Shown: piece by piece, positions 15,831 through 23,863 of the stretch | How the letters are laid out: the number at the start of each line of letters is the position of its first letter | How positions within the stretch are numbered: position 1 is the first letter of the stretch | The notes under the pieces: generated by a model | Seen by the model: the letters and a program-made list of their open reading frames with translations, nothing else | Told to the model about the DNA's origin: nothing | Database searches by the model: none | NCBI GenBank assembly: GCA_046566145.1 | Contig: JBKHXF010000028.1 | Coordinates: forward strand, 1-41,899 | Source: JBKHXF01 sp046566145 | GTDB taxonomy: Bacteria > Actinomycetota > Nitriliruptoria > Nitriliruptorales > Nitriliruptoraceae | Direction: 5' to 3' | DNA length: 41,899 nt | Program-made: the position numbers and the translations under genes

Positions 15831-16442
15831 TCAGTCGGCGACGAGCGTGACCGCGAGCTCCGTGACGTGCTGCCGGGAGCCGTCCGCAGCGGACGTCTCG
15901 AACACCGTCAGGGTCCCGGGGCCGCCGGCGGACACCTCGTAGGTGACGGTCGTGGAGAAGGTGCCCACGCAGCCGTTGCCGCACGTCATCATGTCGAACC
16001 CGGAGCCGACGACGGAGCCGCCGGCGTCCGTCACCTCCCACTCGAACCCGGCCTCGAAGGTGTTGCCGCACCCGGCCACCGTGCTGCCCGACGGGAAGGT
16101 CGCCTCGGGCAGCGGCGAGGTGACCAGGATGAAGGCCCGGGCGTCGTCGTCCGGACCGAGGTCGTCGCACGGGTCCGGGGGTGGGGTGACCTCCAGGGGC
16201 GTCGCCGTGCCGGCCTCCGTCGGCGTCGGCGTCTCCCCGCCGGTGGTCCCGGCGCCGGCGGTGGCGGTCGCCGTCGCGGTGGCCGTGGCGCTGGCGGTCG
16301 CGGTCGCGGTCGCGGTGGCCGCCGGGTCGACCGTCACGTCGGCGCCATCGCCGCACGCGCCCAGCGCGAGGCCGAGCAGCCCCAGCAGGACGACGCCCGG
16401 TCGCCTCGCGGTCGTGCCCCGGCCGGTGGTGCGCTGCCTCAC
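15831..16442 (-). CDS. secreted lipoprotein with Gmad2 immunoglobulin-like domain
   Basis: GTG 16442 gives 203 residues. A basic N-terminus and hydrophobic stretch end in the lipobox LGAC (Cys30). A Thr/Ala dipeptide linker of about 20 residues follows, encoded by an imperfect 6-nt repeat at about 16261-16325, then a Thr/Pro-rich segment. The last 110 residues match the Gmad2 pattern (FILVTSPLPEATFPSGSTVAGCGNTFEAGFEWEV, GTFSTTVTYEV, LTVFETSAADGS), an Ig-like domain seen in actinobacterial lipoproteins and spore germination proteins. Four cysteines in the domain suggest disulfides. Role unknown; likely cell-surface adhesion or binding. Divergent from mccA. Confidence 0.85.
   Translation of the reverse strand: MRQRTTGRGTTARRPGVVLLGLLGLALGACGDGADVTVDPAATATATATASATATATATATAGAGTTGGETPTPTEAGTATPLEVTPPPDPCDDLGPDDDARAFILVTSPLPEATFPSGSTVAGCGNTFEAGFEWEVTDAGGSVVGSGFDMMTCGNGCVGTFSTTVTYEVSAGGPGTLTVFETSAADGSRQHVTELAVTLVAD
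16261..16325. repeat. imperfect hexanucleotide repeat (GTCGCG-like) coding a Thr-Ala linker
   Basis: About ten copies of GTSGCS-type hexamers encode alternating Thr-Ala within the Gmad2 lipoprotein. Such tracts can change length by slippage without breaking frame. Confidence 0.7.
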
Positions 16443-16498
16443 GGTGCCGTCCTCGCGTCGTCGCGTCGCGGTCGCGTCGCGGTGTGACCGTGCACGAT

Positions 16499-16550
16499 GC
16501 CCGCACGGAGGCGTGCGGGCAACCACCTGCGGCGACGCTGGTAGCGTCGC
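16499..16550 (+). promoter_or_regulatory. two operator-like palindromes and -10 upstream of mccA
   Basis: GCCCGCACG-GAGG-CGTGCGGGC is a perfect 9-4-9 palindrome without the first spacer base counted (16499-16520). GCGACGC-TGGTA-GCGTCGC is a perfect 7-5-7 palindrome (16532-16550) that contains a TAGCGT -10-like hexamer (16542-16547). Both sit in the divergent gap between the lipoprotein and mccA. They look like sites for one or two dimeric repressors; leucine-degradation genes are often under substrate-sensing repressors. Confidence 0.5.
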
Positions 16551-16650
16551 GACGCGCCGCCGACGGCCCCTGGTGCCGCGCCGGCCGACCCGCCGACCGC
16601 ACCGTGGCGGGCACCTCCGCCACCTCGCGCACACGACACGGGAGCGCCGC

Positions 16651-18657
16651 GTGTTCCGCAGGGTCCTCATCGCCAACCGGGGCGAGATCGCCCGTCGCGT
16701 CATCCGCACCTGCCGCCGGCTCGGGATCGAGACCGTCGCCGTGCACTCCGACGTCGACGCCCGCGAGCCGCACGTCCGCGACGCCGACGCCGCGGTGCTG
16801 CTCGGCCCCGCGCCGGCGGTCGACTCCTACCTCGACGTCGCCAAGGTGGTCGACGCCGCCGTCCGCTCGGGCGCCGACGCCATCCACCCCGGCTACGGGT
16901 TCCTGTCGGAGAACCCGGCGCTCGCCGAGGCCTGCGCGGCCGCCGGCATCACCTTCGTCGGCCCGTCCGCCGACGTGATGCGGCTCATGGGCGACAAGGC
17001 CGCCGCCAAGGCGCGGATGCAGGCCGCCGGGGTGCCGGTCGTGCCCGGCATCGACGCGACCGAGCTCGACGACGACGCCGTCGCGGCCGCCGCCGAGGAG
17101 GTCGGCTTCCCGGTGCTGATCAAGGCCGTCGCCGGCGGCGGCGGCAAGGGCATGCGCGCCGTGCACGAGGCGGCCGGCTTCGCCGACGCGCTCGCGGCGG
17201 CGAAGCGCGAGGCGCGGGGGGCGTTCGGCGACGACCGCGTCATCGTCGAGAAGCTCGTGACCTCGCCGCGCCACGTCGAGGTCCAGGTCATGGGCGACAC
17301 GCACGGTCACGTCGTCCACGTGCTCGAGCGCGAGTGCTCCGTGCAGCGCCGCCACCAGAAGGTCGTCGAGGAGACCCCGTCCGTCGCCCTCGACGAGGCG
17401 CTGCGGGCCGAGATGGGCGCCGCGGCCGTCCGGGCCGCGGCAGAGGTCGGCTACGTGGGCGCCGGCACGGTCGAGTTCATCCTCGGCCCGGACGGCGCCT
17501 TCTACTTCCTCGAGATGAACACCCGCCTGCAGGTCGAGCACCCCGTGACCGAGCTCGTGACGGGTCTCGACCTCGTCGAGCTGCAGCTGCGGGTCGCCGC
17601 CGGTCAGCCGCTCGGCATCGCGCAGGAGGACGTCGTCGGCAGCGGCCACGCCATCGAGGTGCGGCTCTACGCGGAGGACCCGGCCGGCGGGTTCCTCCCG
17701 CAGACGGGGCCGGTGCTGCTGTTCGACACGCCCGACGGCCCGGGGGTGCGCGTCGACGCCGGCGTCGCGACCGGCAGCGAGGTCAGCCGGTTCTACGACC
17801 CGATGCTCGCGAAGCTGGTCGTGCACGCCCCGGACCGTGACACCGCCATCGACCGAATGACCTGGCTGACCCGGCACACCTCCGTGCTCGGGGTCACGAC
17901 CAACCTCGCCTTCCTCCACGACGTCGTGGCGCACGACGCCTTCCGGGCGGGCGACACGACCACCGACTTCCTCGACACCCACCTGCCGGAGTGGCAGCCC
18001 CCCGCCACGCCCACCTCCGCCCTGGTCGCCGCGGCGGTGGCGCTGCAGACCGCCCAGGAGGCCGCCGGCGACACCTCCCCGTGGGGCCGCCTCGGCCCGT
18101 GGCGCACCGGCGCCGTCGGCGGCTGGCGGCTCACGCTCGAGGACGGCGAGACCACCCACCGGCTCGAGGTCAGCGGCGGACGGGGTCGGTACCGGGTCCG
18201 CGTCGACGACGACGAGCCGCTCGACGCGCACGTGCTCGACGCCGACGGGGACCTGCTGCGGCTCGAGGTGGGCGGCGACGACGTCACCGCCCGGGTCGCC
18301 GTGGCCGCCCGCGACGGGTCCGACCCGGTCCGCACCGTGTGGGTCCACGCCGACGGGGCCACCCGCGCGCTCGTGGTGCGCCCGGCGACCCGGCACGTCG
18401 CGCCCGGCCGGCTCGCCGCCGGCGCGGCCTTCGCGTCGCCGATGCCCGGTGCCGTCATCGCGGTCAACGTCGCCGAGGGCGACCGGGTCACGGCCGGCCA
18501 GACCCTGGTGGTCGTCGAGGCCATGAAGATGGAGCACCCGGTCACGGCCCCCACCGCCGGCACGATCACCGCCGTGCACGTCGCCGCCGGCGACCCGGTG
18601 GAGGGCGGGGCCCCGCTGCTCGGCTTCGAGGCCGACCCCGAGGACGAGGACGCCTGA
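16651..18657 (+). CDS. mccA: methylcrotonyl-CoA carboxylase alpha subunit (biotin carboxylase and biotin carrier)
   Basis: GTG 16651 has GGAG six bases upstream. The 668-residue protein has the biotin carboxylase start FRRVLIANRGEIARRVIRTCRRLGI, ATP-binding GGGGKGM (about 162-168), the catalytic VERECSVQRRHQKVVEE and EMNTRLQVEHPVTE motifs, a C-terminal BT-like linker (about 480-580) and a biotinyl domain with EAMKMEH, Lys626 being the biotin site. Length fits acyl-CoA carboxylase alpha subunits of the methylcrotonyl type. It carboxylates biotin for MccB. Its TGA overlaps the ATG of the HMG-CoA lyase by one base. A general acyl-CoA carboxylase role is possible, but the neighbour favours leucine breakdown. 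Confidence 0.93.
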   Translation: MFRRVLIANRGEIARRVIRTCRRLGIETVAVHSDVDAREPHVRDADAAVLLGPAPAVDSYLDVAKVVDAAVRSGADAIHPGYGFLSENPALAEACAAAGITFVGPSADVMRLMGDKAAAKARMQAAGVPVVPGIDATELDDDAVAAAAEEVGFPVLIKAVAGGGGKGMRAVHEAAGFADALAAAKREARGAFGDDRVIVEKLVTSPRHVEVQVMGDTHGHVVHVLERECSVQRRHQKVVEETPSVALDEALRAEMGAAAVRAAAEVGYVGAGTVEFILGPDGAFYFLEMNTRLQVEHPVTELVTGLDLVELQLRVAAGQPLGIAQEDVVGSGHAIEVRLYAEDPAGGFLPQTGPVLLFDTPDGPGVRVDAGVATGSEVSRFYDPMLAKLVVHAPDRDTAIDRMTWLTRHTSVLGVTTNLAFLHDVVAHDAFRAGDTTTDFLDTHLPEWQPPATPTSALVAAAVALQTAQEAAGDTSPWGRLGPWRTGAVGGWRLTLEDGETTHRLEVSGGRGRYRVRVDDDEPLDAHVLDADGDLLRLEVGGDDVTARVAVAARDGSDPVRTVWVHADGATRALVVRPATRHVAPGRLAAGAAFASPMPGAVIAVNVAEGDRVTAGQTLVVVEAMKMEHPVTAPTAGTITAVHVAAGDPVEGGAPLLGFEADPEDEDA

Positions 18658-19589
18658 TGCGCCTGCCCGAGAAGGTCACGATCGTCGAGGTCGGACCCCG
18701 CGACGGGCTGCAGAACGAGCCCGACGTCGTCCCGACCGACGTGAAGGTCGAGTTCGTCGACCGGCTCGCCCGCACCGGGCTCAAGGTCGTCGAGGCGACC
18801 TCGTTCGTCCACCCGCGCTGGGTCCCCCAGCTCGCGGACGGCGCCGAGGTGCTGGCGCGCGTGGACGTCCCCGCCGGCGTGCGCACGCCCGTGCTGGTGC
18901 CCAACGTCAAGGGCCTCGAGGCAGCTTTGGCCGCCGGCGCCCGCGAGGTCGCCGTGTTCGGCGCGGCCAGCGAGGGCTTCAGCCGCGCGAACCTCAACCG
19001 GACCGTCGCCGAGTCGCTCGAGATGTTCGCGCCGGTCGTCACCACCGCGAAGGACGCCGGCCTCCGGGTCCGGGGCTACGTCTCCACGGTGCTCGGCTGC
19101 CCGTTCGACGGCGCCGTCCCCCACGATGCGGTCGTGCGCGTCACCACCTCCCTGCTGGAGCAGGGCGTCGACGAGGTCAGCCTCGGCGACACCATCGGGG
19201 TCGGCACGGCCGGCGAGGTGCAGGCGCTCCTCGGCGCGCTCGTCGACGCCGGCGTGCCGCTCGACGTCCTCGCGGTGCACATGCACGACACCTACGGGCA
19301 GGGGCTCGCCAACACCCTCGCCGCGTTCGAGGCGGGCGTCACGATCGCGGACACGTCCGCCGGCGGCCTCGGCGGCTGCCCGTACGCGCCCGGGGCCAAG
19401 GGCAACCTCGCCACCGAGGACCTGGTGTACGCCCTGCACGGCTCCGGCGTGGACACGGGTGTCGACCTCGACGCGCTCGTCGACGTGACCGCGTGGATGG
19501 CGGGCGAGCTCGGGCGCGAGCCGGCCTCGCGGGCGGCGCAGGCCGTGCTGGCGACGCGAGCCCGGCAGGCTGCGGCCGCCGAGGGCTGA
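18657..19589 (+). CDS. mvaB: hydroxymethylglutaryl-CoA lyase
   Basis: ATG 18657 overlaps the mccA stop as TGATG, so the two are co-translated. The 310-residue TIM-barrel protein shows VEVGPRDGLQNE (Arg and Asp of the active site), VEATSFVHPRWVPQLAD, GAASEGFSRANLN, HMHDTYGQGLAN and the signature GLGGCPYAPGAKGN with the catalytic Cys. It splits HMG-CoA into acetyl-CoA and acetoacetate, the last step of leucine degradation. The enoyl-CoA hydratase and acyl-CoA dehydrogenase of the pathway are not in the window. It is convergent with the hydrolase gene. Confidence 0.95.
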   Translation: MRLPEKVTIVEVGPRDGLQNEPDVVPTDVKVEFVDRLARTGLKVVEATSFVHPRWVPQLADGAEVLARVDVPAGVRTPVLVPNVKGLEAALAAGAREVAVFGAASEGFSRANLNRTVAESLEMFAPVVTTAKDAGLRVRGYVSTVLGCPFDGAVPHDAVVRVTTSLLEQGVDEVSLGDTIGVGTAGEVQALLGALVDAGVPLDVLAVHMHDTYGQGLANTLAAFEAGVTIADTSAGGLGGCPYAPGAKGNLATEDLVYALHGSGVDTGVDLDALVDVTAWMAGELGREPASRAAQAVLATRARQAAAAEG

Positions 19590-19621
19590 GCCGGTCGGGG
19601 CCGGCCGGCCGGGCGTGAGGC

Positions 19622-20491
19622 TCAGCCGGGGACGGGCGCGAGGGCGTCGGCGAGCGCCCGGCCGAGCGCGAGCGGGTCGCGGTCCGGGTCGTCGAGGGTG
19701 AGCGTGACGAGGCGTCCCTCCGGGGCGGCGTCGGCCCACGTCGCCGCGACCTCGAGCGGGTGGCCGGGGTCGTCGGGCCACCCGACGACGCCGAGCGGGA
19801 CCGGCAGCCGGGCGAGCTCGGCGGAGCTCGGGGCCTCGGCCCCGTCGAGCGCGACGAGCGCAGCCGCGAGGCTGTCGGCATCGTGGCGGGCCCAGTCGGT
19901 CACCAGGGTGTCGCGCAGCCAGGTGCGCAGCGCGACGTCGGTGCGGATCCCGTCGAGGAGCGGGGCGACACCGCCCGCGCGCACCGCCGCGGCGATCGCG
20001 GCGTGCGGGCCCTCGCCGGGCACCGCTCGCCCCGTCCACGCCGGCAGGGCCGCCGCGAGCCGCTGCGGTGCGACCAGCCCGCGGGCGACGGCGGCGACCG
20101 CCGCGTGGCCGCCGAGCGACACACCGGCGAGCCCGGCGACGCGCAGGCCGGCGCCGGCGGCCCAGCGTGCCACGGCGGCGAGGTCCGTCGCGTGGTGCGC
20201 CAGGGTGTGCGCCGCCGGGTCGGTGACCGGATCGGCGTCGCCGTGGCCGCGCAGGTCGTGCGCCACCACGGTCCAGCCGGCGGCGACGAGCGCGGGCGCG
20301 ACCGCGGCCCGCACGAACCGCGCCGACGAGCCGACGCCGTGGGCCACGACCACCGCCGGCGCGTCCCCGCTCCCGTCGCCGGCCCGGTCGCCGGCGGGGA
20401 CGACCCACACGGGCACACGCACGCCGCCGGCGCCCTCGACCCACGCGTCGGGCGTCGACGAACCGACGGCTGCAGGCGCCCCGTCGCTCAC
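19622..20491 (-). CDS. alpha/beta hydrolase
   Basis: GTG 20491 overlaps the TGA of the thioredoxin-like gene (GTGA). The 289-residue product has the fold landmarks: VVVAHGVGSSARF (oxyanion region), VAHDLRGHGDAD, the nucleophile elbow GVSLGGHA and a late Asp/His region (GWPDDPGHPLEVA). There is no signal peptide, so it is cytoplasmic. The substrate cannot be inferred. It is the third gene in a chain with the aminotransferase and thioredoxin-like lipoprotein. Confidence 0.85.
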   Translation of the reverse strand: MSDGAPAAVGSSTPDAWVEGAGGVRVPVWVVPAGDRAGDGSGDAPAVVVAHGVGSSARFVRAAVAPALVAAGWTVVAHDLRGHGDADPVTDPAAHTLAHHATDLAAVARWAAGAGLRVAGLAGVSLGGHAAVAAVARGLVAPQRLAAALPAWTGRAVPGEGPHAAIAAAVRAGGVAPLLDGIRTDVALRTWLRDTLVTDWARHDADSLAAALVALDGAEAPSSAELARLPVPLGVVGWPDDPGHPLEVAATWADAAPEGRLVTLTLDDPDRDPLALGRALADALAPVPG

Positions 20492-21012
20492 CCGTCCAGC
20501 TCGGCGAGGTAGCCGGCCAGCAGGTCCTCGGTGAGCTCGCCGGTGTGCTGGGCCACGAGCGTCCCGTCGGAGCCGAAGAACAGCGTGGTGGGCATCCCGC
20601 GCAGCCCCACGGCCTCGGCGACGGTGCCGTCCGGGTCGAACAGGCTCGGCAGGTCGACGCCGAGGCGCTCGACCCACTGCTCCGCGGGCAGCCGCGCGTC
20701 GGCGTGGGCGACGCCGACCCAGGTGATCTCGTCCCGCTCCCGCGCGGTGTCGAGCAGCAGCGGCATCTCCCGCTCGCACGGCTCGCACCAGGAGGCGAAC
20801 AGGTTCACGACCGTGGGGCGCTCGACGTCCGAGCTCGCCCGCACGGTCGCGGCCAGGTCGTCCACGTCGCCGTCGACGAGGACCCCCGTGACGGGCGTGC
20901 CGCCGGTGCGCTCCAGCAGCGCCGCGCCGGCGGTGGTCGGGTCCGAGCCGGCGCAGCCCGCCACCGCCAGCGCGAGGGCGGCCAGCAGCGCGGCCGGCGC
21001 CCGCAGGGTCAC
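20488..21012 (-). CDS. TlpA/ResA-like thioredoxin lipoprotein
   Basis: GTG 21012 overlaps the stop of the upstream aminotransferase gene (GTGA). The 174-residue product has a lipoprotein signal with lipobox VAGC (Cys20), then a thioredoxin fold with FASWCEPC (Cys76 and Cys79) and the cis-Pro loop GMPTT. It should face outside the membrane and reduce or transfer thiols, for example in cytochrome c or copper-protein maturation. No cytochrome biogenesis genes are nearby, so the partner is unknown. Confidence 0.88.
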   Translation of the reverse strand: MTLRAPAALLAALALAVAGCAGSDPTTAGAALLERTGGTPVTGVLVDGDVDDLAATVRASSDVERPTVVNLFASWCEPCEREMPLLLDTARERDEITWVGVAHADARLPAEQWVERLGVDLPSLFDPDGTVAEAVGLRGMPTTLFFGSDGTLVAQHTGELTEDLLAGYLAELDG

Positions 21013-22106
21013 GACCGGCTCGGCACGTCCGCGAGCACGTCGCGGGCTGCCTCGAGGAACGCGTCCACCTCGTCCGACGTGCCGACCGACACCCGGACCT
21101 GCTCGAGCATCCCGTACGGCGCGAGCGGTCGGACGCCGACGCCGTGGGCGGCGAACGCCTCGACCACGGAGGCGGCCGGCGTGCCGAGCTCGATGGTCAG
21201 GAAGTTCCCGAGGCCGTCGGTGAACGGCACCCCCAGCTCGCGCAGCCCGGCGGCCATCCGCTCCCGGCCCTCGAGCGTGCCGGCGACGGCGCGCTCGAGG
21301 TGGGCGGTGTCCTCCAGCGACGCGAGGGCGGCGGCCTGCGCCGGGCCGTTGACGTTGAAGCGGGCCCGCCACGCGTCGACCGACGACACGATCGCGTCCG
21401 GGCCGACGACGTACCCGACCCGCAGCCCGGCGAGCGCGTAGGCCTTGGAGAACGTCGAGAGCACCAGCAGGCGCGGGTGGGTCACGTCGAGCTCCCGGGC
21501 ACGGGCGTAGCCGCGCAGGCCGCCGGCGTACTGCCAGTACGCCTCGTCGACGACGAGCGTGACGTGCTCGGGCACGCCGGCGACGACCGCCGCGAGCCCC
21601 TCACCCGCCAGGTGGGCGCCGGTGGGGTTGCCCGGGTTGTCGACCACGACCACGCGGGTGTCGTCGTCGATCGTGTCGAGCAGCGCCTGCGGGTCGCGGG
21701 CGTACCCGTCCGCGCCGGCGGTCGCCGGACCGGCGGTCGGCGCCTCGACGTACGCGACGCCGGCGTTGCGGGCGGCCAGCCGGTAGACGATGAAGGACCG
21801 CTCGTAGGCCAGCACGCTGCCGCCGTCGCGGCACTCGTGGGCGATGAGGTCCATCAGCAGGGCGGCGGACCCGGTGCCGAGCGACACCTCGCCGGTGCCG
21901 GCGGCGCCCTCGACCTCGGCCAGCGCCGTGCGCAGCGCCACGGACTGGTCGTCGGGGTAGAGGTGGACGTCGGCTGCGGACGCACGGATGGCCTCGACGG
22001 CCGCCGGCGAGGGCCCGAAGGCCGACTCGTTCGACGACAGCCGGACCTTCATCCCCGGGGGCGGCCCCACGGCCGCGGACGAGACGACTCCGCCGTTGCT
22101 GGACAT
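21009..22106 (-). CDS. HisC-like class I/II aminotransferase (PLP)
   Basis: ATG 22106 is preceded by AAGGAGG. The 365-residue protein is a fold-type I aminotransferase: VRLSSNESAFGPSPAA, LYPDDQS, VVVDNPGNPTG, LVVDEAYWQYAG, the PLP lysine in STFSKAYALAGLRVGYV and a C-terminal VRVSVGTSDEVDAFL. It resembles histidinol-phosphate or aromatic aminotransferases. No other his genes are adjacent, so aromatic amino acid transamination is as likely. First gene of a three-gene overlapping operon. Upstream are a 3 x 14-nt tandem repeat (22119-22160) and a TAGGCT -10-like element (minus strand, 22202-22207). Confidence 0.88.
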   Translation of the reverse strand: MSSNGGVVSSAAVGPPPGMKVRLSSNESAFGPSPAAVEAIRASAADVHLYPDDQSVALRTALAEVEGAAGTGEVSLGTGSAALLMDLIAHECRDGGSVLAYERSFIVYRLAARNAGVAYVEAPTAGPATAGADGYARDPQALLDTIDDDTRVVVVDNPGNPTGAHLAGEGLAAVVAGVPEHVTLVVDEAYWQYAGGLRGYARARELDVTHPRLLVLSTFSKAYALAGLRVGYVVGPDAIVSSVDAWRARFNVNGPAQAAALASLEDTAHLERAVAGTLEGRERMAAGLRELGVPFTDGLGNFLTIELGTPAASVVEAFAAHGVGVRPLAPYGMLEQVRVSVGTSDEVDAFLEAARDVLADVPSRS

Positions 22107-22118
22107 CGTGGCCTCCTT

Positions 22119-22160
22119 GGACCGTCGGCGTGGGACCGTCGGCGTGGGACCGTCGGCGTG
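22119..22160. repeat. three exact tandem copies of a 14-nt unit in the aminotransferase leader
   Basis: GGACCGTCGGCGTG is repeated three times without change. The array begins 13 bases upstream of the start codon, directly before the ribosome binding site, and downstream of the likely -10, so it would be in the 5' leader. Confidence 0.85.
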
Positions 22161-22264
22161 GCGCGGTCTTCGCTCGGCGACCCACCCGGGCTTCGAGGCC
22201 GAGCCTAACCCCGTCGCGCCCCGGGTCGACCGGGTCCCTCGGAGCGCGCCGACCGTGGGACGGG

Positions 22265-23248
22265 TCAGGCGGAGCGCTTCCGCGTCGCCCGCTTCGCGGT
22301 CGCCGTCTTCGCCGTCGCCTTCTTCGCCGTGGCCTTCCTCGCTGTGGCCTTCTTCGCCGTCGCCTTCCGGGCGGTGGCCGTCTCCGTGGCGGGACGCCTC
22401 CTCGCGGGCGGCTCGGCCGGGGCGTCCGCGGTGCCGGCGTCGAGCGCCGGACGCTCGACGACCCCGAGCTGCCACGGGTCGCTCATCACCGAGTGGAACT
22501 CCCGCGCGAGCACGCCGCCCTGGAACCCGTCGATGAAGCGGTGGTCCACGGTCGCGGTGATCGTCAGCATCGGCTTCACGACGATCTCGCCGTCGACGAC
22601 GGTCGGCTGCTCGCGCACGGCACCGATGAGCACGTACAGGGGGACGCGGGCGAACGGGGTCGGGGGCGCGTAGCCCTCGTCGAGCCCGAACATCCCGACC
22701 GACGTGATGATCGCGGAACCGAACGGGAACCGCTCCAGCCCGAGCCCGCGGGCCTCCACGCCGAGCGACGAGGTGAGCCACCCGGTGAAGCGCAGCAGGG
22801 GCCGCAGCAGCCAGGTCGGCAGCGCCTGGATGAGGCCCTTCGAGCGCTCCCAGTCCTCGTCCTGGCCGCGTCGCAGCCGCTCGGCCTGGGCGCGCAGCTC
22901 CTGGGCGATGGCGGTGACGGGCTTCTGGTGCGCCTGCGAGACCTTGGCGCGGGCGAGGTCGGAGCCGTCCTCCATCGACACGAGGAACGTCAGCGCGACG
23001 TCGTCGTGCGGGACGTACTTCCCGAGCCGGATGTAGCCGTTGAGCGTCGGCTCGCTGGCGAGGGCCTGGGCGACGGCCCGCCCGACGACGTGGGTCAGCG
23101 TGACCTTCTCGCCGGTCTCCTCACGCACCTGCTCGATGTAGGCGACGGCGTTGGACGCGTCGACGGTGAGCTTGCCGTAGATGTTGCCCTCGCGGGGGTC
23201 GCCCCACGAGGCGATGGCGAGCTTGCGGCGGAGGGTGTTGCCGGCCAC
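22265..23248 (-). CDS. 2-oxoacid dehydrogenase acyltransferase catalytic domain with histone-H1-like tail, no lipoyl domain
   Basis: GTG 23248 follows GGGAGA. Residues 1-270 form the CAT-like acyltransferase fold: RRKLAIASWGDPREGNIYG, TLTHVVGRAVAQAL, GSAIITSVGMFGLDEGYAP and the catalytic HxxxDG in TVDHRFIDGFQGG. There is no N-terminal lipoyl or subunit-binding domain and no E1/E3 gene near, so it is not an ordinary E2. The last 45 residues are a Lys/Ala/Thr repeat tail (KATAKK, KATARK) of the histone-H1 type. Free-standing domains of this type in actinobacteria may acylate other thiols or amines. Role unknown. Confidence 0.82.
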   Translation of the reverse strand: MAGNTLRRKLAIASWGDPREGNIYGKLTVDASNAVAYIEQVREETGEKVTLTHVVGRAVAQALASEPTLNGYIRLGKYVPHDDVALTFLVSMEDGSDLARAKVSQAHQKPVTAIAQELRAQAERLRRGQDEDWERSKGLIQALPTWLLRPLLRFTGWLTSSLGVEARGLGLERFPFGSAIITSVGMFGLDEGYAPPTPFARVPLYVLIGAVREQPTVVDGEIVVKPMLTITATVDHRFIDGFQGGVLAREFHSVMSDPWQLGVVERPALDAGTADAPAEPPARRRPATETATARKATAKKATARKATAKKATAKTATAKRATRKRSA

Positions 23249-23357
23249 GGGCGTCTCCCGGTCAGGTCGTGGTCTCGTGCACGAGGGCTCGTGCACGTGC
23301 TTCGCCGCGGTCGGGCCGTCTCCCTGCCCCTGGCGGTCTCGTGCGGGTCGGGCGGGG

Positions 23358-23693
23358 CTACAGGTAGAGGCCGGTGGCGCCGTCGCGGCGCTCGCTGGCC
23401 ACCGCGTGGACGTCACGCTCACGGACGATGAGGTAGGCCTCCCCCTGGACGTCGACCTCGATCGCGTCCTCGGGCAGGTAGAGCACCTCGTCGCCGGCGG
23501 CGACGTTGCGGACCAGCGGGCCCACGCCCAGGGTCTGGCCCCAGATGCCCTTCCGGTCGACGCTGCGCGCCGTGGCGGGGATGAGGATGCCGCCCTTGGA
23601 GCGACGCTCCGCGTCGTCGGGCGGGGCGACGAGGACGCGGTCACCGGTCACGGCGACCGACCTGCGGCTGGGGAGGGACTCTGCGGCGCTCAT
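23358..23693 (-). CDS. GroES-like co-chaperonin
   Basis: ATG 23693 starts 111 residues with the GroES pattern: VTGDRVLVAPPDDAERRSKGGILIPATA, a mobile-loop region GIWGQTLGVGP and AAGDEVLYLPEDAIEVDVQGEAYLIVRERDV. Length is slightly above the usual 95-100 because of both ends. No groEL is adjacent and no CIRCE repeat is present. A TACGCT -10-like element at 23700-23705 lies just upstream, so the transcript may be leaderless. It is probably an extra GroES paralogue with a special function. Confidence 0.87.
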   Translation of the reverse strand: MSAAESLPSRRSVAVTGDRVLVAPPDDAERRSKGGILIPATARSVDRKGIWGQTLGVGPLVRNVAAGDEVLYLPEDAIEVDVQGEAYLIVRERDVHAVASERRDGATGLYL

Positions 23694-23792
23694 GGCGCGA
23701 GCGTAGCGCCGGCGGAGGCCGTCCCGGCCGCGCCCGCGAGCGGTCCACCGCCCTGCCGACCCCGAACGACGGGTTGCCTCATCCCACCCGTC

Positions 23793-23811
23793 TTAGGGTA
23801 GCCTCACCTAC
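23793..23811 (+). promoter_or_regulatory. DtxR/IdeR-type iron box upstream of fbpC
   Basis: TTAGGGTAGCCTCACCTAC matches 16 of 19 bases of the DtxR/IdeR consensus TTAGGTTAGSCTAACCTAA. It overlaps TAGGGT/TAGCCT -10-like hexamers and lies 52 bp upstream of the ATPase start, as expected for repression by iron-loaded IdeR. Confidence 0.82.
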
Positions 23812-23863
23812 CCGCGGACCTCCGCGTGACCGAGCCCCCTCCCCCGACCCGGAGCCCCCTCCC

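Noticed and set aside
16441..16500. GTCGCG-rich tract before the lipoprotein as a tandem-repeat element
   Set aside because: Imperfect and no longer than expected from local base bias; no clear unit could be set.
15175..18579. A very long minus-strand open frame (over 1100 codons) opposite mccA
   Set aside because: It is the mirror of the biotin carboxylase gene. GC-rich codon bias removes stops from the opposite strand, and the product has no fold signature.
22119..22160. CRISPR-like array
   Set aside because: The 14-nt units are directly adjacent with no spacers and there are no cas genes.
22199..22217. Possible iron box GAGCCTAACC upstream of the aminotransferase
   Set aside because: About 10 of 19 matches, no palindromic partner arm. 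Read as a -10 element on the minus strand.
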